The notes under the pieces: generated by a model
The model's input: only the letters and a program-made list of their open reading frames with translations
What the model was told of the DNA's origin: nothing
Database searches by the model: none
Position numbers and translations under genes: made by a program
Shown: positions 34,101 to 45,491 of the stretch, piece by piece
How positions within the stretch are numbered: position 1 is the stretch's first letter
How the letters are laid out: the number at the start of each line of letters is the position of its first letter
Assembly: GCF_002775205.1 (NCBI RefSeq)
Contig: NC_036444.1
Location: forward strand, 3,204,501-3,268,500
From: Xiphophorus maculatus
Lineage: Eukaryota; Chordata; Actinopteri; Cyprinodontiformes; Poeciliidae
Direction of reading: 5' to 3'
DNA length: 64,000 bases

Positions 34101-37100
34101 TTTAACCCTCTGGTTTAAATTTTTTTTGGCAATGGAACCAACATAGATCACCTCAACTTCTAAAGCTTCAAGTCATCAAATCTGCATACAATTCCCCAAC
34201 AGTAACTGTGACCTTTGTTTTGTTAGTGAAAATGGAATTGACTGACTCCAGAGTGTCTAAGTCTGTGTGGGAAGCCTGGGATCAGAACTTGATCCCAGGC
34301 AGATGTTTCCCTAATTCAATGACATGATTGGGAATTGAGATCAAAACACAAGAAGTACATTATAGATGGGTTTCAGCACCAAAAAGTAAATAAAAATAAA
34401 ATAAAAAACATCACTTGAGATGCATCGATCAAGTTCTGCATGGCTAATATAGATTTTCTTCTAGGTCTTACCTGCCAATTGTTTGGATTTTTCTTCCATT
34501 TTAAGGGCAATAACAGAAAAGAAATTATACTACAAGTTAATTAATGGAAGTAATAATTTAATAATCCCAAAACTGAACCAAATGCATCTGGTTTATCCAG
34601 AACACCCAAAACAGTAGTTCTTTGCATGAATAATTGTTCCAACTTTCAAGCTCTGATAGATGCATCTCTTCTAAAACACAAAAAATGGGGCAATCAGCGT
34701 AAGCAGACAAGGAATGGAAGACTGATCTGTATTTCCTCTTCAAAAATTGCTACAATTTTTCAGAAACTTAAAGCAAATTCGGTGGGAATTGATTCAAGGC
34801 TCCAAATCAAGCAGTTCAAGTTGAAATTTACAAACCAAAGCAGTTGCTACTTGAAGAGGAAATACAGTGCAGAGCAACGCAGGGCGGGGCTCTCAGTCAC
34901 ACCACTACCATCGCCACTTACAGGCCTTCATCTTACTCTGCTGAAAGGTAGGAGGGTTCAGGACAGGTGTGCTCATCTTCCTGGTGACGAAGGGATCCGA
35001 GCTGACTGACGGCATTCCCAGGCTGGAGCCGATGCTGGAGCCAATGCTGGAGCCGATGCTGGAGCCGATGGCTGAACAAAGCAGAAACTTCAATCACACA
35101 AAGCTTAACCAACATAACTTTCGCCTAACCGTGGCTTTACTATGGCACTTTAGATTCATGTTGGTTTTATGTAACTAACTACTCATTAAAGATGCAGTAT
35201 ATAACTTTTATAAAAAATCTATTTTTTTTTTAGCATATTTGTTAAAACTGTCACTATGTATAAACAGGAAAACTGTATCTGTTGTCATTGGTGGCCATGC
35301 TAACTAGCCTGAGCATTCATTACAGGCTCTGCTGTACACAGGCATGACTGACAGTGTCAAGACCCTCCCCCTGGCTCTGATTGGTTGTTTCTGACCAAGC
35401 TGTGTATTTCTTAGACTTAGACTGACTTTATTGTCATTTTGCATGCACAGGGTGTATACAGAACGAAATTTCGTTGCATACGGCTCAGGACAATGTTTTG
35501 AGCTCTGCAGTTAGAAGTGGGAGAATGTGGAGGGGCTCAATTTTTTTCACAGATTATCATGTAATAAATATACTGTCACAACAACGTGATAGTCTCAACT
35601 TAAGACTGTCGTAACAAATTTTGCTGGATGATAAATTGTCCCACAAGTTATTGTGATAATATTGTGAGACTATTTTCAAGTAATATAGTGGTAATGGCAT
35701 AATAATGCAAGAACACATTCTCAAAGATGAATAAACTTTAAATTATAATGAACATTTAACAATGGAACTGGAATACATTAAATATCCAAAAATAAATAAA
35801 ACAATATAAACAATAAATAAATAGTCTCTGTAAACATAATTATAATAATAAAAAAAAAAAATCAGACTGATCGCTTTTGTCATCCCGTTTTTGGTAGAAG
35901 GAGACAATAGAGAAAAACAATAAATCATTGATCTCATTTTAACTTGTCGTGCGATTGATTTATTGCTTATTGCAGCAGGCCTAGTTTTAACAAATATCTA
36001 AAAATCTTTTTTTTTTTAAGTTACATACTGCGGCTTTAATCTATTTTGTTAATCTTACAATGATAGTGTTGTGACTGTCTGATCAGAAATATGAATGTTT
36101 TTTTGTGTGAAGGAAAACCAAAAGGGATAAGTACCAGAGTCCATACCAGGAAGCTGGGAACTGATACTGCTATGAACCCCAAAAGGTGTGGTTGGGTTCG
36201 GGTTTGGAAGAGGAGGGAAGGCCTTTGAGGGGGACAGAGGGTTACTGAGAGCCGAGCTCAGTGAGGTGGCGAAGCACTGCATGCTTTGAGTGTGGGAGGT
36301 GGCGGTGCTGCCCAGACTCAAGGCGCTTATGCCAGTCAGAGTGTCCATCTGGGGAACAGAAAGAGGAAAAGACTGAACCAGTGCTAAACGCAGCTGATCT
36401 ACAACAATACGAAATGTTTTCTGTTAAAGTACCGTTTGTTTGTCACATGCCGATACCTGTACAGGTGAGATGGCATCCAGGCTGCTGGTGCTTGGGGCGC
36501 GCCCCTTCGGCATCACTCCTGGTGGAGGCTGCCGAGCTTTATTCATTACATTGCTACGGTTGGCAACCATGGTGAGGATTGTCTCCGACAATTCCTGGGA
36601 CACACTCCTGAGGGCGGAACAGGAAAATTAAATATACCCATAGACACATCAATGGTCAAGTAAGAACAGCAAAAAAATATCAAGATAAAATGTTTTAAAA
36701 CATTCATGAAAATGCAAAAGAAACTAGTCACACATTTTACAATCAAAATTAAGTTGCAAATAATACAACTTTAATTTAAAATCTAAAATCAGACAATATT
36801 GGTAGCCACATGTTCAAGTTTCTCTGCAGGAAAGGATTTAAAAAAGGTTTTGTACCAAGTTTGCAAAATGGACAGAAAACATTTGAAAATATTGCTGGGT
36901 TTACCCATGTTTAATAAACTAATGAAAATCAGATCTGCATGCACCAACATCTGTTATTATGTAAAAGTCACTGAATAGATCTGGTTCTATTCACAATGAA
37001 ATGAAGGAGAACACAGAAAGTGTGAAAACAATGTTGCACATTTTCAATTGTGACAAGATTTTATTTTTGCCTTATTTAGAAATAAAACGTGTCCATCTGC

Positions 37101-40100
37101 ATCATCCACCTCTGCTGGAGAGGTAAATTTGTATCATTCTTGAAACGTGGATCCAAACAAAATTATTAGAGTACAATATTCAGCTCCCTGCAGACATGTT
37201 GTAAAAGAAATGCCATTTTCTTTTTAACAGCCTCTTACATTGTTTTGCTTCCCCTGATTTTACTTTTGAACACCTCAATCACAGATGATGAAAATGACTA
37301 AATCCTGCAGTAAAAGCTCCCACGCTGTTGTTGCATCATACCCCCAGTGTATTATGGTGCATTCAATGATTGGAAAGAGTTCAGAATTTTTAGTTTCTGA
37401 CAGTGCCAATTTCATCCCAAACACCAATAAAACACCAACAGTCCTAACAACAAACAATGCTGCTTCTCACCCTGCACATGACTGCAAACAGGCAAGCATG
37501 GTGGCTAAAGTCTCCGGGGGCAGCTGGGCACTTTTGGGCTGGTCCTTGTCAGGAGCCAGACCTCCCATGATGGATGGGCAGCGTCTCTTCAGAAACGTAA
37601 CACATGCCTGGATGAACGGTTCCTATGATGGGGAAGAAACAACAACAAAAATAAATGCATTTTAGGATTTAAATTACTTAATATTTAGCAAAAGCTGTAT
37701 TAAAGGTATTTGCATATATTTTTCAGACTTACTCCATGCTCCCGGATTTTGTCAGTCAGCCATTTATCAAGTTTGAGGTATTCACGGCGAGAGGCGAGTG
37801 CAGCGAGGTCAATGACAAAGGCAAACGGAGTAGCATTCAGCAGCATCGATAGAGACTGAAAAGAGAAACGGATTTAGTCATTTGGAACTACAAAACGTTA
37901 CTCAGCAATGGCAGAAAATACGTTTTTGCCAAAAAGATGAATCAATTTTTTGGAAAATAAGTAAAAGATTAAACAGTATAAATAAACCTTCAAGTCCTGG
38001 GCCACATCCAGGATGCGAGACAGTTTGGCCTGGTCATACTGCTCCCCTCTCATGTACCACTCAGCCATCGAATGCATAATCAGCTGACGAATGGAAGGAG
38101 ACTGACCCTGTGGATGAGAACGCCAAAATAACAGGTCGCTTTGAGTAAGTGATCAAGACACAATAAAAAAAAACATATCAAATAATTAAAGGCATATACT
38201 GGTTTATTCAGCTAAAACGAGAAAAGGACCAACCTGTCCATGCCAGGCGTAGTGCAGGATAATGGCAGAGTTGGGGTGGTTGCCAAGAAAGATGGGCATG
38301 AGAGTGGAAATGAGCTCATGGCGTAACGTGTGCCAGGAGGTGGAGATCTGCAGTAGAGCCAACACCAACATGTCCGGGCAGTGCTTGATGGGGAAGCTGA
38401 AGAGCTGCTTCACCTGTTCGTATTGCCCAAGCTCAGAGAGTCTGAGGAGACTCTCCACCAAGTCCAGACTTTTCCTGCAGGACGTTACAGAAACTTTGTG
38501 AAAGAAATCAATGGAAAACTGTCTGATATTTTGAGAGAGATAAACATTTAAAGATGGGCTGACCAAACATTTTGCCCCAGGGGTCAAAATTGGCTAATTT
38601 AAACTATAGGTGGCCACAAAATTCATTAAATAAAAAAAATAGTTTGTGATTATTTTGTGTGCGTTTAATCTGCTCACCATGTTTTTAAAAATGAAATCTG
38701 TCTACACTGCAAAAACATAATATCTCACCAAGTATATTTGTCTGGTTTTGGAGTAAATATCTTAGTATCCTTGAAGTAAGAAAAGTAATTTATAAGTAAC
38801 TTTCCAGCAAAACATAGGAGCTTGTTTTAAGTCAATAAATCCTTAACATTGATGAAAAAGTACTACTTCCACTGGTAGATTATTTCACTTAAAACATGGA
38901 AAAAATGTCTTAAGAAATCCACCAATAGAACTAGTACTTTTTCATCAACATTAAAGATTTATTGACTTAATACAAGCTCCTATTTTGCCAAAAAATTACT
39001 TTTACCTTACTTAAAGTGTACAAAGATAGACAAAATGCTAAGTACTACGTGCTAAGATTTTGTGCTTTTGCAGTGTATCATTAAAGATCCAAAACATGAA
39101 AAAACCTTCAGAATGTTGCTTTACAAAAAGAAAATCCTACATTTTCCAGATTTTTTGGGTGAATAGTTTTCTATTTTGTTGGACACATTTTTACCATTAT
39201 TAATGAGGCTGAACAAAATCATTTTAAGGGTCACACTTTTTACAGCCTTGCTTTAAAGAGAGTTACTCAAACCTTCAGTCTGTAGTCAGAGTAACGCCTT
39301 ATATATGTAACACATTCATATATCTCTTGGATGCAGCAGTAAGACTCCAGCTTTTCTACCATGTAGCAATCTCCCTGTTGTCATCCTCAGGTGGGGCTTT
39401 AAGGAGGTCAATGACCACAGTGTGACATGGGTAGTCAGCAAAGCAGAACACTTCTGGGTTCATCAGAGAGTACTGAATAAACGACAGCTGGAAAACAAAA
39501 ACTCACACTTAGAAACAAAATGCCATGTCAAATCTAGATTCCATGTTTGTCCAAAACCACTTACCTGTCCCTCTGCGTGTTTCCATGAGCGGTAAATGAG
39601 ATCAACAGGGAAGACCTCCATTCCCAACCCCCGCTGGATCCCGTACACCACGATCTGCAGGCCCTTGCTGTCCCGGATCAGAAATCCGGGGTGGTCCAGT
39701 TCGTATGTCACCTCTTTGAAGTTCAGGTTGGGATTCTAAGACAGTCATGAAACAAAAAACAGACAAGAAACGTTTGACACAGTTACTTTTCTGAGCACGT
39801 AGAACAAGATTCTACTAGGAAACAGAACTGCAGCTGAACAATATATGGAAAGCCTCTCGGTAGAGTTGTTGGAAATTGCAATGAAAATGTCAATTATGGT
39901 TCAGTGAAAATGTTCTAGGATTTTTTTAACTTTACCATGCCTCCACTCCACTCTCTGTGCTTTAGGTTCAATAACTATAAAAATGCCCAACTGTGCTGAT
40001 AGCATCACACCTGAACTCTAGGAAATATCAAGTGACTTTATTTAATAGAATGTTTATTCAGAGTAATTCCATTATTATTTCCAAATTCTGTCACTTGCTA

Positions 40101-43100
40101 CAAGAAAACACACAAAAAAAATCTTGATACTTCTGACAACCAATCAAACATAAAAAAACAAGAAGGTTCATTTTCACGATCAAACGCTTTCCTTACCACT
40201 TCTTTGACAATGTCAATGAGAACCTCAACATTCCACGTATGTGCCTGCGAGCCGTCGTTCTTGTCCTTACCATCACTCCAAATTCCACTTCCTGGAGCAG
40301 AAATGGACTGTGGGGGAAAAATAAAAATAAAAAACACACAGAATAACAATGTAATAATGTGTAAAGTTAATAAAAAAGCAGAATTGGAGCTGCATTTAAA
40401 TTTAAAAAAATATACATTTAAAACTTCCAGTGTATGTAAAGCATGTAGCATCAAACCTATGTTGTGAAATTAAATTAGGCGAGAAACAGGCGCCTTACCT
40501 GAAGTGGGATGCCGTCAGACAGGCCGGAGTGCGTCCGGGCCATCATTCCCAGAACTCTGGCTACCTGGCTGGCTGTCACCTCTCTCACCCCATACTGGAG
40601 GATTATGTTTCTGCATTCATCAAGACTGAGACAGAAGGACACCAACCATGTCAGGGGTGAATGTCCAGAAAATTCTGGAACTAATATTTCACAACAGCTC
40701 ATTTCACACTGAACAAAGAGAACAGAACAGAACTCAGAAATAAAGATCGGAGGGTTCAAACTGCAATCATCAAATTGCAATTTGCAACAGAGTTTTGCAA
40801 CAGTGCATTTTTCTATAATCAGAAATTGTTGTTTTTTTTATAACTTTGTGAATAGAGTTACGTCTGTATTGGCTGTTGAGATTATTTATTTTTGAAATTT
40901 TGAACTTTTCAGTTTCAAACAGAGTCCCAGTTTTCCTTTAATTGCATTCATTTTAAATTCCAACAAGATTAGATTCACTGTGAAAATACAAAATCTGACC
41001 AAGTAATTTTATGCAATTTCCAGTATAAATATCTCAGTACACTTAAAATTATACCAAAATAACTTAAATGTAACTTTTTAGCAAGAAATAGGAACGTGTT
41101 TTAAGTCAACAGTTCCTTAATATTGATGAAAAATTACTAATTCCATTGGCAGATTATTTCACTAATAACATGGGAGAAATGTCTTGTTATAAAGTGAAAG
41201 AATCTGCTAATAGAGCTAGTAATTTTTCATCAATATTAAGCAATTGCTTACTTAAAAAAAACTTCTATATCTTGCTGAAAAGTCACCTCAAAGTTAGTGC
41301 TTTTGAAATAAGACAAAACTAACATATTTGCACTAAAAACTGGTCCAAAAATACTTTGTAAAATTTTATGTCTTTGTGGTGAAGAACAAAAACTATAGAA
41401 TTAGCTTACTGAACTCACCTGGCACAAAAGCCGTAACCAACTTCCTGAATGAAGTCTGCAAGAGAACTCTCCATGATGGTCTTAGCTAACTCCCCGGAGT
41501 CTGGTAAGATCCTGTCCATGGGAATGTCCCGTTTTTCAGGGTACAGCAGTGGTGCGAGCACCACAGGACAGCGCTCTTGGGGGAAATCTGACAGACACAG
41601 AAATATGTTCAGAAATTCAAACTGAGATATTGATTATTCATCATCAGGCAGATGGATGCCATATTTTTATTATTTTTTTCCTTTTAATACCTCGGCAAAG
41701 TGTCTTAAGGAAGGCGTCAATCTGCTCCTGCCCTACCCCACTGGCTCCCTTCTGTCCAAACAGTAGATGGGAGAGCAGCAGGTGCAACACCTCTATGGGA
41801 ATGTCTTGGAAGCCACCTTCCTGATTTCCTCCGAGATCTGCGTCAACGTATGACCGCAGAAGGTCGGGAAGTTTCTGCTTGATGAACTGTGCAGCTGAAA
41901 CAACAAGAAAATTTCAGGATTAAATTTTATATTTGGTGGAGAAACATGAGAAATCAGTATAAAAAATTTTTAAAAACTGAAAATATTTTATGTTGAAACA
42001 TGCAAGACTCTGCTACAACACTTACCAAATCCCCGAAGATCTGTGTTGCTGGAGTTAAGCAGAGCAAGGCCAAAAATTACCTGGAAAGTAGAAAAATAAG
42101 TCACATAAAGGTGGTTCAGTCATGTTTTATCACCTTTTAACTAAACACAAAGGTTTTCAGTTAAAATCAAACAGAGATACGTTAGCACACATATCTCTAA
42201 ACAAAGTCCAGTGAAGATCCTCCTCACCTCTTGAACCTTGCTGAGTTTAAGTACTTTACTCAGTTGAGTAAACAGGTGGGCAGATGGCTTCAAACTCTGA
42301 AAGATAAATTAAGGAGAACATCTTAGATCAAACTTAAATTTTTGATTGTTGCACACATAAAACGTACAACACCCCAGTTCTGTTGCGCACCAGTTAAATA
42401 GACCAGAATTTCACTTCAATTTAGAATAATTTAAAGTCTCAGAAAAAGTCTAGGCATTTCTTCGAAGCAAAAAGAGAAGATTATTGTTGAGCTCTAAAAC
42501 TAAACTAATGACAAGACCGCTGGCTGCCAATCCAGAACCAAAAGTACAGTGGAAGCTCTGGGCATCAACTGAGCCCATCAGCATTTTATAACACTGCTTA
42601 CCTTCTGGTAGTGCAGGGGATTGTCGATGGCGTAGCAGAGAGTAGAGATAAAGTTTGGCTTTGATATCAGCGACACACACTCCTGAATCAGAAACTGTGT
42701 CTGGTAGGGAGGAAAGACAAAGAGTAGAGATGTATCAGCAGCAGAAACAAAGACTTCAAAATTTTATACAAAAGAAAAACAACTTGCTGTGGCAATTGGA
42801 CATGAAAAGAAAGAAACTGCTCCCAACTTTAAGGGTCAATTTCCATTTCTGTTTGGTATAACTTCTTATACAGACAGGGCTCTAAAGTGCGACCAATTAG
42901 GTCACAAATGTGCCCTCATTTCTCAATAGGGCACCTAAAACATATCTGAGGCTGCAGCCGGTGTAAGCGCTCAGTCGAGGAGAAAGTCTCAGACACTGAA
43001 AGCCTCCTTGTGGTTCAACAACATACACATATCAGACCTATAAAGCAATCAGAAATAGAGATGGGCAAGACCTGGAAACATCAACCTCAGGTTAACGGGC

Positions 43101-45491
43101 CACTGATCTCTTTGTATTCCACTGCTGATAATTATGGTATTATATTTATGCACACAGTGAGACTGATGTGAGCATACATATCTATGCAAACAAATAATTC
43201 GTAGTGTGTGTTTGAATCTCACACTCCAACTCTCCACATTCGCAAATTAGCAAAGTGTATGTGAACATCGCTGCGGTTCTGATACATTTCAAACCGAAAC
43301 ACTGAAAAATCTTAACGCATCTATAACAATATCACATGCCATCAGATTATTAGTTCGGTGTTGCACACTATTTTGCAAAGGAAGAATTTTCCTTCACTGA
43401 GTTCGAGTCCAAAATTATTTTTCATTAGAAAAATAGTTTGAACATCATAAAACGTTCAGTTTAACACATTTATCAGATATTCAGCCTTTAAATTTTTTTT
43501 TGCATATTTAATTATATTCCATTTTTCTTTTTCATAAATTATGTCTTTAAGGGTTGCTGTGCTGGCACAGGGGTTAAGGACAACCTACATAAGGAGGCCT
43601 TAGTCCTCGATGCAGCCATCGCAGGTTTGATTCCCGGCCTGGTGACCTTTGCCGCATGTCTTCCCCTTCTCTCATTACACATTTTCCTGTCAATACACTA
43701 TCAAATAAAGGCCACTAGAGCCAATAAAAGCTATAAAAAATTATATATTTTTAAGTTGAAATTTCTGCTCAGTGGCCCTTTAAACACTTTTCAGTAAGTT
43801 TCCTCTCTTGTGCAAATAAGCGTCAATAAAATTACTTTATGTCAGCTAGATTTCTAATCATTTTCAAGTCAAAATTGTGTTAATGGACAGTGATTTAAAG
43901 AAAAAAAAACTGATTTTAAATATGACGTGGTCAAACATTTGGGTGCACCTAAGAAAAGCAATTAGGCACACCAGGTTAGTCTAGGTTAGTTAAAGTTGGA
44001 AGCTTTCAAATATTTCAAAAGGCCATAAAAAGTTGTCCCACAAAAACACAAACTGGAGATAAATGTGATTGTTCAAAGATTACCTGGTGAAAGTCCTTGC
44101 CACTGCTTTTACCATCGCCACTGAAATCCACATGGGAGAAGAGACAGCGTAGTAAATGCCTGTCTGCCTCAGGACCGTGACGATTTACAATCTGGAATCA
44201 CACACAGTGGAGACAACTTCTTTTACACAATCCATGCAGATAAAGATTTTACAAGCTCTTCAATAAGCAATCCATATTACAAAGACTGTTTTCTTCTCAA
44301 AACAGTCGTTATCTGCGAGTCTAAAGATTATTTGTATCATGTACAGTACAGACCAAAAGTTTGGACACACCTTCTAATTCAATGGATTTTCTTTATTTTC
44401 ATGACTATTTATAAGGCAAGAAATCCCACTTATTAACCTGACAGGGCACAGCTATGAAGTGAAAACCATTTCAGGTGACGACCTGTTGAAGCTCATCAAG
44501 AAAATGCAGAGTGTGTGCAAAGCAGTAATCACAGCAAAAGGTTGCTACTTTGAAGAAACTAGAATATAAGGGGTATTTTCAGTTGTTTTACACTTTTTTG
44601 TTTAGTGCATATTTCCACATGTGTTATTCCTAGTTTTGATGCCTTCAGTGTGAAGCTACAATGTCAATAGTTATGAAAATAAAGGAAACTCATTGAATTA
44701 AAAGGTGTGTCCAAACTTTTGGTCTGTACTGTACCTTACACATTTTAATATTAGAAAAACATAAAAACGAGGGATTGTTCTTGAAAAACAAAAAGCCAAC
44801 TTCTGATGGGGCAAAGTCAGCAGTCTAAATCATTTCTTGATAGGAAAACATCATAAGCAGCATTTAAGCTGTAAGAGGGACTGCATGAAGCAAATGATCA
44901 GTCACTCCCAAGAATCTAAATAGAGGGTGGAAGATGTAGATAAAACTAAATGCATTTGAAATGAATACACATTTTGAAGGATCCAAAGGTTTTTCTAATT
45001 CTTTGGGCACAATCTAGTTGGGCTAATCAGACTCATCACTGCACACCGAACTCAAAACAAAACTCTGTAGGTGGTTTTTAACAGAACTGGTGTTTGAATG
45101 ACAGCCAAACATTATAGAACAAATGTCAACAAGTTGATTAAGTCAAATACATAACAAATACATAATACATAAAGATTTGAGTGTTTACTCAAATCTCAAT
45201 GAGGATGAAACATACAAGAGGCACACCTGGTGTTTATAAGGAGAATTATTCATTTCAGTGACTGAACACAACTATGAACATTTGAATTAAATGTCAGATT
45301 TTCTGTACATATTGACAGTTTACGTTGATTTACAAGCAGATCCGGGAACCTAATACAGACTATATGCAGTGGATGTTGCTCCTACTTACATGCTGTATTT
45401 CTTGCTGGCTGGCTCGGTAGTTTTTCTTCGTTAAATTGTCCACCAGATAGCTGATTTGAGACAAAGCCAGCGAGAGCGAGTCAAGATTCAT
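19121..45491 (-). CDS. cnot1: CNOT1, scaffold subunit of the CCR4-NOT deadenylase complex
   Basis: CNOT1 is the scaffold of the cytoplasmic CCR4-NOT mRNA deadenylase. 48 coding exons join in frame to 2,389 aa (human about 2,376). Transcript order: 45390-45491, 44084-44191, 42602-42700, 42228-42296, 42026-42080, 41691-41894, 41419-41587, 40499-40625, 40197-40307, 39565-39735, 39360-39487, 38234-38474, 37988-38107, 37733-37855, 37471-37622, 36457-36607, 36135-36348, 34937-35071 (or 34922-), 33728-33852, 33088-33374, 32930-33008, 32588-32830, 32375-32515, 31464-31643, 31232-31348, 31035-31145, 30682-30759, 29969-30146, 29090-29244, 28660-28956, 28425-28565, 27811-27915, 27611-27730, 27084-27278, 26844-26986, 25881-25989, 25629-25798, 24885-25116, 23763-24011, 23518-23681, 23156-23273, 22968-23069, 22685-22858, 22451-22600, 20275-20455, 19779-19911, 19567-19701, 19121-19199. 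Domains by homology: N-terminal HEAT repeats, TTP-binding (about 815-1010), MIF4G/CAF1-binding (about 1070-1330), CNOT9-binding (about 1370-1600), C-terminal NOT1 domain (about 1845-2375). Confidence 0.97.
19203..19225. repeat. (CA)n microsatellite at the last CNOT1 splice acceptor
   Basis: Eleven CA units lie directly upstream, in transcript sense, of the final CNOT1 exon. The acceptor therefore reads (GT)n-GAAG and lacks a normal polypyrimidine tract. Confidence 0.9.
20632..21748 (+). mobile_element. Tc1/mariner-like transposon, left end missing
   Basis: The right end is intact: CAGTCATGACCTAAAGTATT (reverse strand) ends at 21746 and is followed by a TA. The left terminal repeat and the start of the transposase gene are absent. 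Similarity begins abruptly at about 20632, inside MITE sequence. The element was therefore truncated or recombined after insertion. It lies in a CNOT1 intron, opposite to CNOT1 transcription. Confidence 0.85.
20635..21576 (+). pseudogene. Tc1-like transposase, N-terminus lost, rest intact
   Basis: The transposase cuts and re-inserts its element. The frame is open for 313 codons from 20635 to the TGA at 21574-21576, after an in-frame stop at 20623. The first DNA-binding helices and the start codon are missing, since intact proteins are about 340 aa. The remaining DNA-binding part ([17 protein letters not shown], then [10 protein letters not shown]) is followed by the catalytic domain. Its acidic residues are seen in [15 protein letters not shown] and [11 protein letters not shown] count 35 residues between the second D and the E, not the 34 of canonical Tc1 (DD34E). 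There is no internal stop or frameshift, so the copy is young. Confidence 0.85.
24105..24855 (+). mobile_element. LINE 3' fragment (L2-like reverse transcriptase end)
   Basis: Decayed plus-strand frames resemble the C-terminal end of an L2-type reverse transcriptase, for example [20 protein letters not shown] and TKTSKI. The fragment ends with an AATAAAGCACTTTGAA tail and GCTATACAAAGAAACTTG. It lies in the CNOT1 intron between 24012 and 24884. A related fragment is at 48820-49360. Confidence 0.65.
25299..25367. repeat. Perfect 32-nt-arm palindrome
   Basis: The arms 25299-25330 and 25336-25367 are exact inverted repeats around a 5-nt centre (CATAT). A partial version of the inner part (AAAGAACAAATATTGTTCTTT) lies just upstream at 25269-25291. 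It is in the CNOT1 intron between 25117 and 25628. Perfect pairing points to recent origin or conversion of the arms. Confidence 0.9.
29302..29866. mobile_element. Family B TTAA-flanked MITE
   Basis: Bounded by TTAA at both ends (29302-29305, 29863-29866). The termini AGCTGCAGTATACAACTTTT and AAAAGTACTGCAGCT are inverted repeats. No ORF resembling a transposase. TTAA sites suggest mobilisation by a piggyBac-type enzyme. It lies in the CNOT1 intron between 29245 and 29968. Confidence 0.75.
34240..34350 (-). other. Paired hairpins in a CNOT1 intron, possible structured RNA
   Basis: An 11-bp perfect stem, GCCTGGGATCA/TGATCCCAGGC (34274-34300), adjoins a second stem TTCCC/GGGAA (about 34307-34334), followed on the minus strand by TTCCCACACAG. 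Mammalian CNOT1 introns host the H/ACA snoRNAs SNORA46 and SNORA50. I see no convincing H box here, so snoRNA identity is speculative. Confidence 0.25.
35186..36039. mobile_element. Family B TTAA-flanked MITE with nested insert
   Basis: TTAA occurs at both borders (35186-35189, 36036-36039). The termini AGATGCAGTATATAAC and GTTACATACTGCGGCT are inverted repeats matching 29302-29866. It is longer because a retroelement-like segment is inserted at about 35410-35498. It lies in the CNOT1 intron between 35072 and 36134. Confidence 0.7.
35410..35498 (+). mobile_element. Short retroelement tail fragment, copy 1
   Basis: The segment includes TTAGACTTAGACTGACTTT, TTGTCATTTTGCATGCACAG and GAACGAAATTTCGTTGCATA. 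It is nearly identical to 54006-54095, so the family was recently active. It is nested inside a family B MITE. Confidence 0.6.
38703..39079. mobile_element. Fold-back MITE (family C), copy 1
   Basis: Long inverted repeats fold the whole segment. The ends read ACACTGCAAAAACA and TTTTGCAGTGT, and the inner arms share TTAAGTCAATAAATC and CATTGATGAAAAAGTACT with their complements. It lies in the CNOT1 intron between 38475 and 39359. No coding capacity. Confidence 0.7.
40970..41386. mobile_element. Fold-back MITE (family C), copy 2
   Basis: An older relative of 38703-39079 with the same internal order: CCAAGTAATTTTATG, TTGATGAAAAATTACTA and its complement, then TCTTTGTGGTG. The arms are more diverged. 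It lies in the CNOT1 intron between 40626 and 41418. Confidence 0.6.
43551..43740 (+). mobile_element. tRNA-derived SINE
   Basis: The head carries a Pol III B-box-like GGTTTGATTCCCGGC (43624-43638) preceded by an A-box-like GGCACAGGGGTTAAGG. The tail ends with repeated AATAAAGGCC and AATAAAAGC motifs. It lies in the CNOT1 intron between 42701 and 44083. The exact fish SINE family was not identified. Confidence 0.65.
44342..44733. mobile_element. Tc1/mariner-derived MITE with TA target sites
   Basis: Inverted termini CAGTACAGACCAAAAGTTTG and its complement are flanked by TA on both sides (44342-44343, 44732-44733). The interior keeps only a short scrap reading like the DNA-binding region of the transposase ([14 protein letters not shown]). 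It is therefore an internal-deletion derivative. It lies in CNOT1 coding intron 1. Confidence 0.85.
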
